From contig NZ_BNBM01000005.1 in NCBI RefSeq assembly GCF_014655715.1, forward strand, positions 434,001 to 498,000: DNA of 64,000 nucleotides, read 5' to 3'. Of this stretch, positions 42,201-49,414 are shown in pieces (position 1 is the first letter of the stretch; each line of letters begins with the position of its first letter). Source of the DNA: Streptomyces lanatus. Its GTDB lineage: Bacteria; Actinomycetota; Actinomycetes; Streptomycetales; Streptomycetaceae. Position numbers and translations under genes: made by a program. Under the pieces are notes generated by a model, which ran no database searches, had not been told where the DNA came from, and saw only the letters and a list, made by a program, of their open reading frames with translations.

Positions 42201-42902
42201 TGCCTCCTCGTCGCCGCCCGCGGAGGCCTGCGAGGCGTGCGTGCCGCCGGCGGCGAGGACGGTGGCGACCAGGGCGTCGGCCCGGCCGAGGATCTCGTAC
42301 AGCTCCGGGTCCGCGCCGCGCAGTGAACCGCAGTACACGGGAAGGGCGTTGGCGCCCCGCGCCTCGATGGCGTCGCACAGGGTGTCCACGAAGGCGGTGT
42401 TGCCGCTGAGCTCATGGGCCCGGTAGAAGAGCACGCCGACGGTCGGCCGCCCTTCGATGAGCGGACGCTCGCCATGGACGCCGTACTCCGGCATCTTCTG
42501 CGGCTCCACGAACCCCTCGCCCGTCAGCAGCACGGTGTCGGAGAGGAAGCGGGCGAGTTCGGTGAGGTTGGCGGGCCCGCCCTCGACCAGGTACTTCAGC
42601 GCCTCGGCCACCACACCGGCCGGGACGGACGACTCGGCCATCAGCTCGGCGTCCGGCACGGCCTCGCCGCCCAGCAGCACGGTCGGCACGCCCGACGCCT
42701 TCAGCTTGGCGAGCCCGTCCTCCCAGGCCCGCTTGCCGCCCAGCAGCCGTACGACGGCGAGGTCGGCGCCGTCGAGCAGCGCGGGCAGCTCGGTCTCGAC
42801 GTCCACGCGGGTCGGGTTGCCGATCCGGTAGTCGGCACCGGAGGCGGCGCGGGCCGCCAGCAGATCCGTGTCGGCGGTCGACAACAACAACACTGTGCTC
42901 AT
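39246..42902 (-). CDS. cobN: Cobaltochelatase large subunit
   Basis: CobN inserts cobalt into hydrogenobyrinic acid a,c-diamide in the oxygen-dependent pathway. At 1218 residues it has the usual length. Start is ATG 42902 (MSTVLLLSTADTDLL). Family blocks run through the protein: TVGVLFYRAHELSGNTAFVD, KLALVFTAYPTKHSRVGNAVGLDTPAS, VVMIQPPRGFGENPIAIYHDPDMPPSHHYMAAY, ADAVVHMGKHGTMEWLPGKGLGLS (metal- and tetrapyrrole-binding region with conserved His), NVLPTGRNFYSVDPKAIPS and GYKGAFEMAATVDYLFGYDATAG. Long runs are split here for brevity. It overlaps cobQ and the chlID gene by 4 bp each. Confidence 0.97.
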   Translation of the reverse strand: MSTVLLLSTADTDLLAARAASGADYRIGNPTRVDVETELPALLDGADLAVVRLLGGKRAWEDGLAKLKASGVPTVLLGGEAVPDAELMAESSVPAGVVAEALKYLVEGGPANLTELARFLSDTVLLTGEGFVEPQKMPEYGVHGERPLIEGRPTVGVLFYRAHELSGNTAFVDTLCDAIEARGANALPVYCGSLRGADPELYEILGRADALVATVLAAGGTHASQASAGGDEEAWDIGRLAELNVPVLQGLCLTSSKQAWDESDAALSPMDAAMQVAIPEFDGRLITVPFSFKEQGPDDVPVYVADPERSGRVAGIAVRHARLRHKPNEDKKLALVFTAYPTKHSRVGNAVGLDTPASAVRVLDALKAAGYGVTEYPDNGDELIHRLIEAGGHDVEWLTEDQLASAPARVPLADYQAWFDKLDQELRDAMTEAWGEPPGSLYVDGDDIVLASLQFGNVVVMIQPPRGFGENPIAIYHDPDMPPSHHYMAAYRWLENSFGADAVVHMGKHGTMEWLPGKGLGLSGGCAPDAVLGDLPLIYPFIVNDPGEGTQAKRRGHATVVDHLVPPMARADTYGDLAKLEQLLDEYALVSDLDPTKAPAVRAQIWTLVKAAELHHDLHVDEQPDDGDFDEFVMHIDGYLCEIKDVQIRDGLHILGGGPVGEPRVNLVLAVLRASQVWGGQANALPGLRASIAAYFGLVEKELLAEPGAPVKVPVELSDLVEGPSRTAADAIDLLEQLCRRIAEGMEARGWAVAESRSLVRDVLGTELPDAVDVLEFACNEVVPRLARTTDEIGHILKALDGGYVPAGPSGSPTRGLVNVLPTGRNFYSVDPKAIPSRLSWEVGQSLADSLVQRYLQDTGDYPKSVGLTVWGTSAMRTQGDDIAEILALLGCRPVWDDASRRVTGFEIIGLGELGRPRIDVTVRISGFFRDAFPHVVGLIDDAVRKVAELDEPADQNFVKAHADEDTAEHGDRRRATARIFGSKPGAYGAGLLPLIDARNWRSDADLAEVYAVWGGYAYGRGLDGRAARGDMETAFKRINVAAKNVDTREHDLVDADDYFQYHGGMVAMVRHLTGASPEAYVGDSATPDQVKTRTLGEETHRVFRARVVNPRWMAAMRRHGYKGAFEMAATVDYLFGYDATAGVVDDWMYEKLSAEYVFDAENRDFMKKSNPWALRGITERLLEAADRGLWAEPDADTLERLRATYLELEGDLEGDEK

Positions 42903-44410
42903 GCGGGCGCTCCCGGTGGAATGAAAGGCAGTCCTTGCGGCGCGCCCGACTCGATGAGCCGCCAGAGCGCGTCCGTGTCCGCGTGCTGTTCGATGAGATC
43001 GCCGAGCCGGTCGAGCTGCTCCTCGCGCAGCGCGGCGAACGAGGTGTCGGGGGCCGGCACGAAGCGGCGCCCCGCGGCGGCGGCCACCTCGCGCAGGAAG
43101 GCCCGCCGGAAGCCGTCCGACTCCAGCGAGCCGTGCCAGTGGGTGCCCCAGGTCTGGCCGACCCGGCAGCCGTCGAGGAAGGGTTCGCCCCCTGTCACTT
43201 CGGCGACCCCGTGATGGATCTCGTAGCCGTCGACCTGCTCGCCGAGGGCTTCCCCCGTCGGCCGGGTGAGGGTCTTCTCCCGGGCGAACCGCACCCGGAC
43301 GGGGAGGATTCCGAGGCCGATGACCAGCCCTCGCCGGCTCTCGACCTCGTCCTCGATGTGCTCGCCGAGCACCTGGAAGCCGCCGCAGATCCCGAGGATC
43401 GGCCGCTGCTCGGCGGCCCTGCGGACAAGGGCGTCGGCCAGGCCGCGCTCCCGCAGCCACTCCAGGGCGCGGACGGTTCCCCGGGTGCCGGGGACCACCA
43501 CCAGGTCGGCGTCGGCCAGCTCCTCCGGCCGGTCCACGAACCGCACCACGACACCCGGTTCGGCGGCCAGCGCGTCCACGTCCGTGAAGTTGGACATGAG
43601 AGGGATGGCACAGACGGCGACCCGGAGCACGTCCTCGCCGACGGGGGAGGAGACCTGGGACTCCCGGACGGCCCCGCGCAGCGACACCCGCAGCCCGTCC
43701 TCCTCGTCGATACCGAGCCCGTGTTGGAAGGGAAGAACGCCGTACGTGCGCCGTCCGGTGAGCCCGTGGAGCATGTCGAGGCCGGGTTCGAGGAGCGAGA
43801 CGTCGCCGCGGAACTTGTTGACGAGGAACCCGGCGACCAGCGCCTGATCCTCCCGCGACAACAGCGCGACGGTCCCGAAGAAGGAGGCGAAGACGCCGCC
43901 CCGGTCGATGTCGCCGACGACCAGCACGGGCAGCCCGGCATTCCGGGCGATCCCCATGTTGACGATGTCGGTCTGCCGCAGATTGATCTCGGCCGGAGAG
44001 CCGGCCCCCTCACAGATCACCGCGTCATAAGTGCCCCGCAAGTCGGCGAGACAGTCGAGCACGGTCCCGAGAAGCTGCTGCTGCCGTCCCCCGTGGTACC
44101 CGCGCGCACTCAGCTCACCGACGGGCTTCCCCATGAGCACGACCTGGCTGCTCTGCTCGCCACCGGGCTTGAGCAGCACGGGATTCATCAGCGCGGTCGG
44201 CTCGACGCGACAGGCCTGCGCCTGCATGGCCTGCGCCCGCCCGATCTCGGCACCCTCGCGCGTGACGAACGAATTGAGGGACATGTTCTGCGCCTTGAAC
44301 GGCGCGACCTTCACCCCCTGCCGCACCAGCCACCGGCAGATCCCGGCGGTGACGACGCTCTTGCCGGCGTCGGAGGTGGTGCCGGCGACAAGAAGGCCAC
44401 CGCCCGTCAT
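42899..44410 (-). CDS. cobQ: Cobyric acid synthase
   Basis: CobQ amidates the b, d, e and g side chains of adenosylcobyrinic acid diamide. The protein has 503 residues from the ATG at 44410. The N-terminal domain has LLVAGTTSDAGKSVVTAGICR (P-loop), VAPFKAQNMSLNSFVTREGAEIGRAQ and CEGAGSPAEINLRQTDIVNMG. The C-terminal glutaminase domain has the nucleophile in PILGICGGFQVLGEHIED and the catalytic His in VGQTWGTHWHGSLESDGF. ATGA overlaps link it to cbiB and cobN. Confidence 0.97.
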   Translation of the reverse strand: MTGGGLLVAGTTSDAGKSVVTAGICRWLVRQGVKVAPFKAQNMSLNSFVTREGAEIGRAQAMQAQACRVEPTALMNPVLLKPGGEQSSQVVLMGKPVGELSARGYHGGRQQQLLGTVLDCLADLRGTYDAVICEGAGSPAEINLRQTDIVNMGIARNAGLPVLVVGDIDRGGVFASFFGTVALLSREDQALVAGFLVNKFRGDVSLLEPGLDMLHGLTGRRTYGVLPFQHGLGIDEEDGLRVSLRGAVRESQVSSPVGEDVLRVAVCAIPLMSNFTDVDALAAEPGVVVRFVDRPEELADADLVVVPGTRGTVRALEWLRERGLADALVRRAAEQRPILGICGGFQVLGEHIEDEVESRRGLVIGLGILPVRVRFAREKTLTRPTGEALGEQVDGYEIHHGVAEVTGGEPFLDGCRVGQTWGTHWHGSLESDGFRRAFLREVAAAAGRRFVPAPDTSFAALREEQLDRLGDLIEQHADTDALWRLIESGAPQGLPFIPPGAPA

Positions 44411-45348
44411 GAGGTACGCCCCTTCGCGATAAGGCGCGCGGCGACACAGACGCCGAGCGCGAGCCAGCCGACACGCTTCGACAGCCGTACGGCCCGGTCG
44501 ATGTCGTGGACGACGACGGCCCGCCCTCTCTGATTGAGCACGGGCCGGTGCTCGACCCGCCCGCCGTAGGAGAGGGTCCCGCCGAGCCGCACCCCGAGGG
44601 CGCCCGCGAACGAGGCCTCGACGGGCCCGGCGTTGGGGCTCGGGTGCTTGCCGGCGTCGTCGCGCCAGGCCCGTACTGCTCCCCGGGGATCGTGTCCGGC
44701 GACGGTGGCCAGTACGGCGGTCAGCCGCGCCCCCGGCCACCCGGCCACGTCGTCGAGCCGCGCGGAAGCCCACCCATAGCGCCGGTACTTGGGCGATCGG
44801 TGCCCGACCATGGCGTCGAGCGTGTTCACGGCCCGGAACCCGAGAAGCCCCGGCACCCCGCCGACGGCCCCCCACACGAGCGCCCCCACCACCGCATCCG
44901 AGGTGTTCTCGGCGACGGACTCGACGACGGCCCGTGCGATCCCGTCCGCGTCCAGCGCCTGCGGATCCCGCCCGCACAGATGCGGCAGCCGTGCTCTCGC
45001 TGTTTCGACGTCCCCCGCCTCCAGGGCCCGTCCGATGGCCCGGGCCTCGCGCGCGAGCGAGGTCCCGCCGACGACGGCCCAGGTGGCGACGCCGGTCAGC
45101 GCGACGGACGTGAGGGGAGAGGACCGTACGGCACGTGCCGCGAGCGCCCCCACCACCACGGCGCCACCGGCGCACACGACGGTGTGCACCGCACCTCGCG
45201 CGCGGTCGTCACGCCACAACACCCTCTCCACGGCCCCGGCGACCCGCCCGAACGCGGCGACCGGATGCCCCCGGCGCGGATCACCGAGCAGCAGATCACC
45301 GAGAAGCCCGGCGGCGGCGCCGTACGCGAAGACGCGATCGGCTCGCAT
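44407..45348 (-). CDS. cbiB: Adenosylcobinamide-phosphate synthase (CbiB/CobD)
   Basis: This membrane enzyme joins aminopropanol (phosphate) to adenosylcobyric acid. The protein has 313 residues with four or so hydrophobic helices. The family signatures are GLLGDLLLGDPRRGHPVAAFGR, LPHLCGRDPQALDADGIARAVVESVAENTSDAVVGALVWGA (read in two parts), AVNTLDAMVGHRSPKYRRYGWASARLDD and AGKHPSPNAGPVEASFAGALGVRLGG. It is the first gene after the cobalamin riboswitch and shows no strong SD before its ATG, so its translation may be the control point. Confidence 0.95.
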   Translation of the reverse strand: MRADRVFAYGAAAGLLGDLLLGDPRRGHPVAAFGRVAGAVERVLWRDDRARGAVHTVVCAGGAVVVGALAARAVRSSPLTSVALTGVATWAVVGGTSLAREARAIGRALEAGDVETARARLPHLCGRDPQALDADGIARAVVESVAENTSDAVVGALVWGAVGGVPGLLGFRAVNTLDAMVGHRSPKYRRYGWASARLDDVAGWPGARLTAVLATVAGHDPRGAVRAWRDDAGKHPSPNAGPVEASFAGALGVRLGGTLSYGGRVEHRPVLNQRGRAVVVHDIDRAVRLSKRVGWLALGVCVAARLIAKGRTS

Positions 45349-45449
45349 CGGCGTCAGCCGACCGTGGGTTCAGCCGCAGGTCCGACAGTGCATCTCGAAC
45401 GGCAGGCGAGCATCGCGTCATGTCCTCACTCAGGGTGTCCACGCCCTGG

Positions 45450-45590
45450 TTCGACGAGACCGGCGGCGAGAGTTCCTGGCTCCCGGGGCTTACTACCCCG
45501 GTGACAGTGGCGGGACCGCGCCGGATTCACACCGGCTTCCTCTTCTGCCGCCGTACTTGGCCCCGGAAGTCCACCATGGGGTTGGAAGGG
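45450..45590 (-). promoter_or_regulatory. Cobalamin riboswitch controlling the cob operon
   Basis: Read on the minus strand, the core is GGAAGCCGGTGTGAATCCGG, then CGCGGTCCCGCCACTGTCAC, then the B12-box-like GAGCCAGGAACTCTCGCC. This is the standard cobalamin aptamer order. GGCGGC near 45550 can pair with GCCGCC near 45462 to close the core. It lies about 100 bases upstream of cbiB on the same strand. Binding of adenosylcobalamin would switch the operon off. Boundaries are approximate. Confidence 0.92.
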
Positions 45591-45916
45591 GCGTCAACTT
45601 GCCGTTGACCTGCGGTGGGGGAGTGTGGAGAACCCCACACCGGGCTGCTGCCCCCAGCACTTGAGGGATCTTCCGCAGAGCCGTTTCCCGCTGGGTCAGT
45701 CTCTCCGGTGAACCGCCGTGAAGAGCATTGCGGCCACGCTGTGGCCCGCGTGCGATGAAGCGTCATTTCTGCTGCTTCCGGCGAAAGAACAGCAAGGGGC
45801 CGACAACTGATGTCACAGAAGGGCAGCGGCTTCGAACTCGTCAGCGGACTGTGCCGGACGGTGCGGGACCGCTATGTGCAGCTGAGCCGAGGATTTCCCG
45901 AGCACGCGAACAGCGA
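45591..45916. other. Gene-poor region between cob operon leader and pit operon end
   Basis: This stretch should hold the cob promoter on the minus strand (upstream of the riboswitch). A GTGTGGGGTT/AACCCCACAC-like self-complementary segment is seen near 45625-45640. A 50-codon plus-strand frame at 45810 is considered spurious. No recognised gene was found. Confidence 0.5.
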
Positions 45917-45960
45917 ACCGCCCTGCTCCCCACCGTCACGAGACGGAGGAGCAGGGCGGT
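45917..45960 (-). terminator. Hairpin terminator after pit operon
   Basis: ACCGCCCTGCTCC and GGAGCAGGGCGGT form a perfect 13-bp stem, with a second small stem CCGTC/GACGG inside the loop. It starts 22 bp after the stop of the small membrane protein gene on the minus strand. Confidence 0.8.
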
Positions 45961-45981
45961 GAGCGGTCGGCGAGAGCCGCG

Positions 45982-46203
45982 TCAGGCCACGATCAGATAG
46001 ATCCCGTACGCCACCGCCGCCGCACACGCCGCGAAGCACGCATACGCCCCGGTGACCGCGAGCCCGGCCGACCCGCCCTGGGCCGAGGCCTTCTCCTGGC
46101 GGGACAGGCCGGTGATGCCGAGGGTGAAGAGGCCCACCAGGGCCACGGTGACCACGAGGCTGACGCCGAAGACGGAGCCGAGGGCTGCCCAGTCGATCTT
46201 CAT
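45982..46203 (-). CDS. Small two-helix membrane protein next to Pit transporter
   Basis: This 73-residue protein (MKIDWAALGSVFGVSLVVTV) has two predicted transmembrane helices, about residues 8-32 and 46-72, joined by a short polar loop (SRQEKASAQGG). It starts 40 bp after the phosphate transporter stop on the same strand, with AGAAGAA upstream, and is followed by a strong terminator. Position suggests an accessory subunit or regulator of the transporter. I know no characterised homologue. Confidence 0.8.
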   Translation of the reverse strand: MKIDWAALGSVFGVSLVVTVALVGLFTLGITGLSRQEKASAQGGSAGLAVTGAYACFAACAAAVAYGIYLIVA

Positions 46204-46243
46204 GGTTCTTCTTTCGTGAGTGAAGGGGGGAACTGGGAGGGGG

Positions 46244-47479
46244 TCAGACCGTGGCCTGAGAGGGTGCCGGCTCGGTGGACGGCGGGGCCGGGATCGTCGC
46301 GGCCAGCTCCTCGGTCGCCGTGCCCGCCGGGGGCGGGGTGACGGCGGCGATGGCCGTGGTGACCACGCCGGCCGGCTCGTCGGACTCGTTGACGTTGGTG
46401 TGGTCGACGACCTCGCGGCGGGAGAGCTTCCAGATCGCGGCGCTGGAGGCGATCAGGAAGACGGCGACCAGGGCCGTGCCCCAGGAGCCGAGGCCCGTCA
46501 CATACTCCGCGAGCGCGCCGACCAGGGCGGCGGCCGGGAGGGTGAGGCCCCAGGCGACGAACATCCGGGTGGCCGTCGACCAGCGGACGACTCCGCCCTT
46601 GCGGCCGAGCCCGGCACCCATCACCGAACCGGAGACGGAGTGGGTGGTGGAGAGGGAGAAGCCGAGGTGGGACGAGGCCAGGATGACCGTAGCGGCGCTG
46701 GTCTGGGCGGCGAAGCCCTGCTGCGGCTGGAGGTCGGTCAGGCCCTTGCCCATGGTGCGGATGATGCGCCAGCCGCCGAGGTAGGTGCCGAGCGCGATGG
46801 CCAGGCCCGCGGAGAGGATGACCCACATGGGCGGGTCGGAGTCGGGGGCGACGGCGCCGCCGGCGACCAGGGCGAGGGTGATGATGCCCATCGTCTTCTG
46901 CGCGTCGTTCGTGCCGTGGGCGAGCGAGACCAGGCCGGCGGAGGCGATCTGACCGGTGCGGTAGCCCTTGGCGGCGGCCTTGCCGTCGGCCTTCTTGCCG
47001 AGCGTGTAGGTCAGGCGCGTGGCGAACATCGCGGCGATGCCCGCGACCAGCGGGGCGGCGATCGCCGGGATCAGCACCTTGGTGACGAGTGCGTCGCCGT
47101 GGACGGCGCCGATGCCGGCCGAGGCGATGGTGGCGCCGATCAGACCGCCCATCAGGGCGTGCGAGGAACTGGAGGGCAGGCCCACCAGCCAGGTGAGCAG
47201 GTTCCAGAGGATCGCGCCGACCAGCGCGGCGAAGATGACCTCGGGACGGATGCCGGTCTCGTCGACGAGACCCTTGGAGATCGTGTTGGCGACCTCCACG
47301 GAGAGAAAGGCGCCTACAAGGTTCAGCACGGCGGACATGGCCACCGCGACCTTGGGCTTGAGCGCACCGGTCGAGATGGTGGTGGCCATCGCGTTGGCGG
47401 TGTCGTGGAAACCGTTCGTGAAATCGAACGCGAGTGCGGTTACGACCACAATCGCGAGGATCAGCGAGAAGTTTTCCAT
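46244..47479 (-). CDS. pit: Low-affinity inorganic phosphate transporter, Pit family
   Basis: This metal-phosphate/proton symporter has 411 residues with about ten helices. The two inverted Pit signature motifs are visible: FDFTNGFHDTANAMA near residue 20 and SLAHGTNDAQKTMGI in the second half. LVGLPSSSSHALMGGLIGA and SSHLGFSLSTTHSVSGSVMGAG are the matching serine-rich loops. The C-terminus is a cytoplasmic Pro/Ala-rich tail of about 55 residues. A PHO box lies about 40-70 bp upstream, so expression is probably PhoP-controlled, as I recall for pitH2 of S. coelicolor. Confidence 0.95.
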   Translation of the reverse strand: MENFSLILAIVVVTALAFDFTNGFHDTANAMATTISTGALKPKVAVAMSAVLNLVGAFLSVEVANTISKGLVDETGIRPEVIFAALVGAILWNLLTWLVGLPSSSSHALMGGLIGATIASAGIGAVHGDALVTKVLIPAIAAPLVAGIAAMFATRLTYTLGKKADGKAAAKGYRTGQIASAGLVSLAHGTNDAQKTMGIITLALVAGGAVAPDSDPPMWVILSAGLAIALGTYLGGWRIIRTMGKGLTDLQPQQGFAAQTSAATVILASSHLGFSLSTTHSVSGSVMGAGLGRKGGVVRWSTATRMFVAWGLTLPAAALVGALAEYVTGLGSWGTALVAVFLIASSAAIWKLSRREVVDHTNVNESDEPAGVVTTAIAAVTPPPAGTATEELAATIPAPPSTEPAPSQATV

Positions 47480-47515
47480 TTACCCAGGCAATCGTTCGAG
47501 GTCATTGGCCGGTCG

Positions 47516-47548
47516 AACGTAGGTAACCTGAGTGAACTAAAGGTGAAC
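47516..47548 (-). promoter_or_regulatory. PHO box (PhoP binding site) upstream of pit
   Basis: On the minus strand two adjacent 11-base direct repeat units GTTCACCTTTA and GTTCACTCAGG occur, followed by a weaker third unit TTACCTACGTT. This matches the Streptomyces PHO-box consensus of GTTCACC units every 11 bases. Confidence 0.85.
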
Positions 47549-47632
47549 TGAGGGGGGCCGCACGGTGTCCGGAAGCGCCGGAAGGAGAGACCTTCGGTCC
47601 ACCGCTCGCCGCACGGCCCAGGCGTGGCCCGG

Positions 47633-48391
47633 CTAGTAGCCTCGGGCGAACTTCCTCAGCTGGGTCATCGAGCCGTTGAAGAGATTTTGATCACCCGGCA
47701 GACTGCCGCCGTTGTCGTACTGCCAGAAGGTCCAGAACTGCCACCCGGCCGGCATCGAACCCGCCGTCGAGGAGTTGTAGCGGGCTATCCACAGCGCGTG
47801 GCTGGAGGCGAAGGCGCGGCTGGCGCCGGTGCAGTTGTTCCACCAGTGCGTGGTCGTGTAGATCACCGGACGGCGGCCGGTCAGTCGCTTCACCTCGTTG
47901 CTGAAGGACTGGATCCAATTGACCATCTTCGCCTTGCTCAGCCCGTAGCACTTGTGCTTGCTGTACGGGTTGTACTCGATGTCGAGAGCGGGCGGCAGGG
48001 TCCAGCCGTCCGACCGCCAGGCACCGCCGTTGCGCACGAAGTACGCGGCCTGGGTCGTGCCCGACGACTTGTTCGGTACGGCGAAGTGGTACGCGCCGCG
48101 GACCAGCCCGGCGTTGCGGGCGCCGTTGTACTGCTGGCCGAAGTACGGGTTGCGGTAGGTGTGGGACTCGGTCGCCTTGACGTAGACGAACTTGGCGCCC
48201 TTCGACTTCGAGCTCTGCCAGTTGACGTTCTTCTGGTGGGAAGAGACATCGTGGCCCTTGGGCTTGCTCGCGGCGGCGGCCGGGATCTCGGCGAGAGCGG
48301 TTCCGCTGAGGGTGAGGGCCGCCACGGATATGGCTATGAGTCGGGAGCGGTGACGTGAGCGGTTTCGGGTCGGTTTGTGATCACGGGCCAT
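47633..48391 (-). CDS. Secreted GH25 muramidase (lysozyme M1-like)
   Basis: This is an exported peptidoglycan N-acetylmuramidase of 252 residues from the ATG at 48391 (GGGGGGAAAT upstream). The Arg-rich signal peptide RNRSRHRSRLIAISVAALTL ends near AAAASKPKG. The GH25 barrel starts with KGHDVSSHQKNVNW (first catalytic-site Asp). It has FVYVKATESHTYRNPYFGQQYNGARNAGLVRGAYHF (in two parts), the active-site DxE in WTLPPALDIEYNPY, and ends with GWQFWTFWQYDNGGSLPGDQNLFNGS. The family includes Streptomyces cellosyl. Role: cell-wall turnover or lysis of competitors. Confidence 0.94.
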   Translation of the reverse strand: MARDHKPTRNRSRHRSRLIAISVAALTLSGTALAEIPAAAASKPKGHDVSSHQKNVNWQSSKSKGAKFVYVKATESHTYRNPYFGQQYNGARNAGLVRGAYHFAVPNKSSGTTQAAYFVRNGGAWRSDGWTLPPALDIEYNPYSKHKCYGLSKAKMVNWIQSFSNEVKRLTGRRPVIYTTTHWWNNCTGASRAFASSHALWIARYNSSTAGSMPAGWQFWTFWQYDNGGSLPGDQNLFNGSMTQLRKFARGY

Positions 48392-48598
48392 ATTTCCCCC
48401 CGGAATGGCGACGTGCACGACAAATCCCCCAGAGATTACTGGAAGATCGTTGAATGCCGATCGTTCTCAGGCCAATGGCAGGAGGTGGGTGATATCTCCA
48501 CTTCTGCACTCTTCCGGACGTCGGCCTTCCGCCCTAAAGTGCGGGCGCCTGGCAGCGACTTGACGCTGTGTTCGGGGTCCGGCTGGCAGGATCGGCCC

Positions 48599-49321
48599 AT
48601 GGCTGAGGAGCGGCGGGATCAGCGGGATGCGCGGGAGGCCTCACAGGAAGTGGGGGAGCCGTGGGGCAGAAGTGCGCGTCCCGAGGAGGCGGAGGCCTGG
48701 GAGTCCCTGGTGGCGACGGCCCGGCGGACGGTGGCCGAGGGGCTGGTCGTCGGCACATCGGGCAATGTGTCGGTGCGGGTGGGGGAGACGGTGCTGGTCA
48801 CGCCGTCGGGCGTGCCGTACGACCGGCTGTCCGCGGAGGATGTGACGGGCGTCGACCTGGACGGGCGGCGGGTGCTCGGCGCGCTGACGCCGACCAGTGA
48901 GCTGCCGATGCATCTGGCGATCTACCGGGCGACGGACGCCGGCGCTGTCGTCCACACCCACGCGGTCCATGCGACGGCCGTTTCGACCCTGGTCCCGGAG
49001 CTTCCGCTGATCCATTACATGGCCGCGGCGATGGGGGGAACGGTGCGGGTCGCCCCCTATGCGACGTACGGCACCGAGGAGTTGGCCGAGAACATGCTCC
49101 GCGCTCTCACCGAACGCACCGCCTGCCTCCTGCGCAACCACGGCACGATCGCGTACGGCTCGACGCTGGACCAGGCCTACGACCGTACGGCCCAGCTGGA
49201 GTGGATGTGCCGGGTCTGGCTCACGGCGTCCTCGGTCCCGGGACTCGCGCCGACGCTGCTGTCGGAGGGGCAGGTGGCGGAGGTGGGAGAGCGGCTGCGG
49301 GGGTACGGGCAGCAGGGGTGA
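48599..49321 (+). CDS. Class II aldolase/adducin family protein (L-fuculose-phosphate aldolase-like)
   Basis: This zinc-dependent aldolase has 240 residues from the ATG at 48599. SGNVSVRVGETVLVTPSGVPYDRLS is the phosphate-binding region; LTPTSELPMHLAIYRA contains the catalytic Glu; and the zinc histidines are in VVHTHAVHATAVSTL and LLRNHGTIAYGST. This matches FucA/AraD-type enzymes, which split a ketose phosphate or act on related sugar acids. The acidic/Arg-rich N-terminal 30 residues are not part of the fold. No sugar pathway genes adjoin, so the substrate is open. Confidence 0.9.
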   Translation: MAEERRDQRDAREASQEVGEPWGRSARPEEAEAWESLVATARRTVAEGLVVGTSGNVSVRVGETVLVTPSGVPYDRLSAEDVTGVDLDGRRVLGALTPTSELPMHLAIYRATDAGAVVHTHAVHATAVSTLVPELPLIHYMAAAMGGTVRVAPYATYGTEELAENMLRALTERTACLLRNHGTIAYGSTLDQAYDRTAQLEWMCRVWLTASSVPGLAPTLLSEGQVAEVGERLRGYGQQG

Positions 49322-49414
49322 GTGTCGGGCAGGGGGCGGGGAAAGGCGGCCCGGCCTCGCGGCGATGGCGGCCTCCCACTGGCCCCGCCCCCCATCCGCC
49401 CGGACACTGGATGC

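Noticed and set aside
45527..45577. A 16-residue minus-strand frame (MVDFRGQV...) inside the cobalamin riboswitch
   Set aside because: It runs into the conserved aptamer core, which explains the sequence; no SD. Likely chance.
45810..45962. A 50-codon plus-strand frame (MSQKGSGFELVSG...)
   Set aside because: Its last third is formed by the 13-bp terminator stem of the opposite-strand operon, no SD precedes it and the protein resembles nothing I know.
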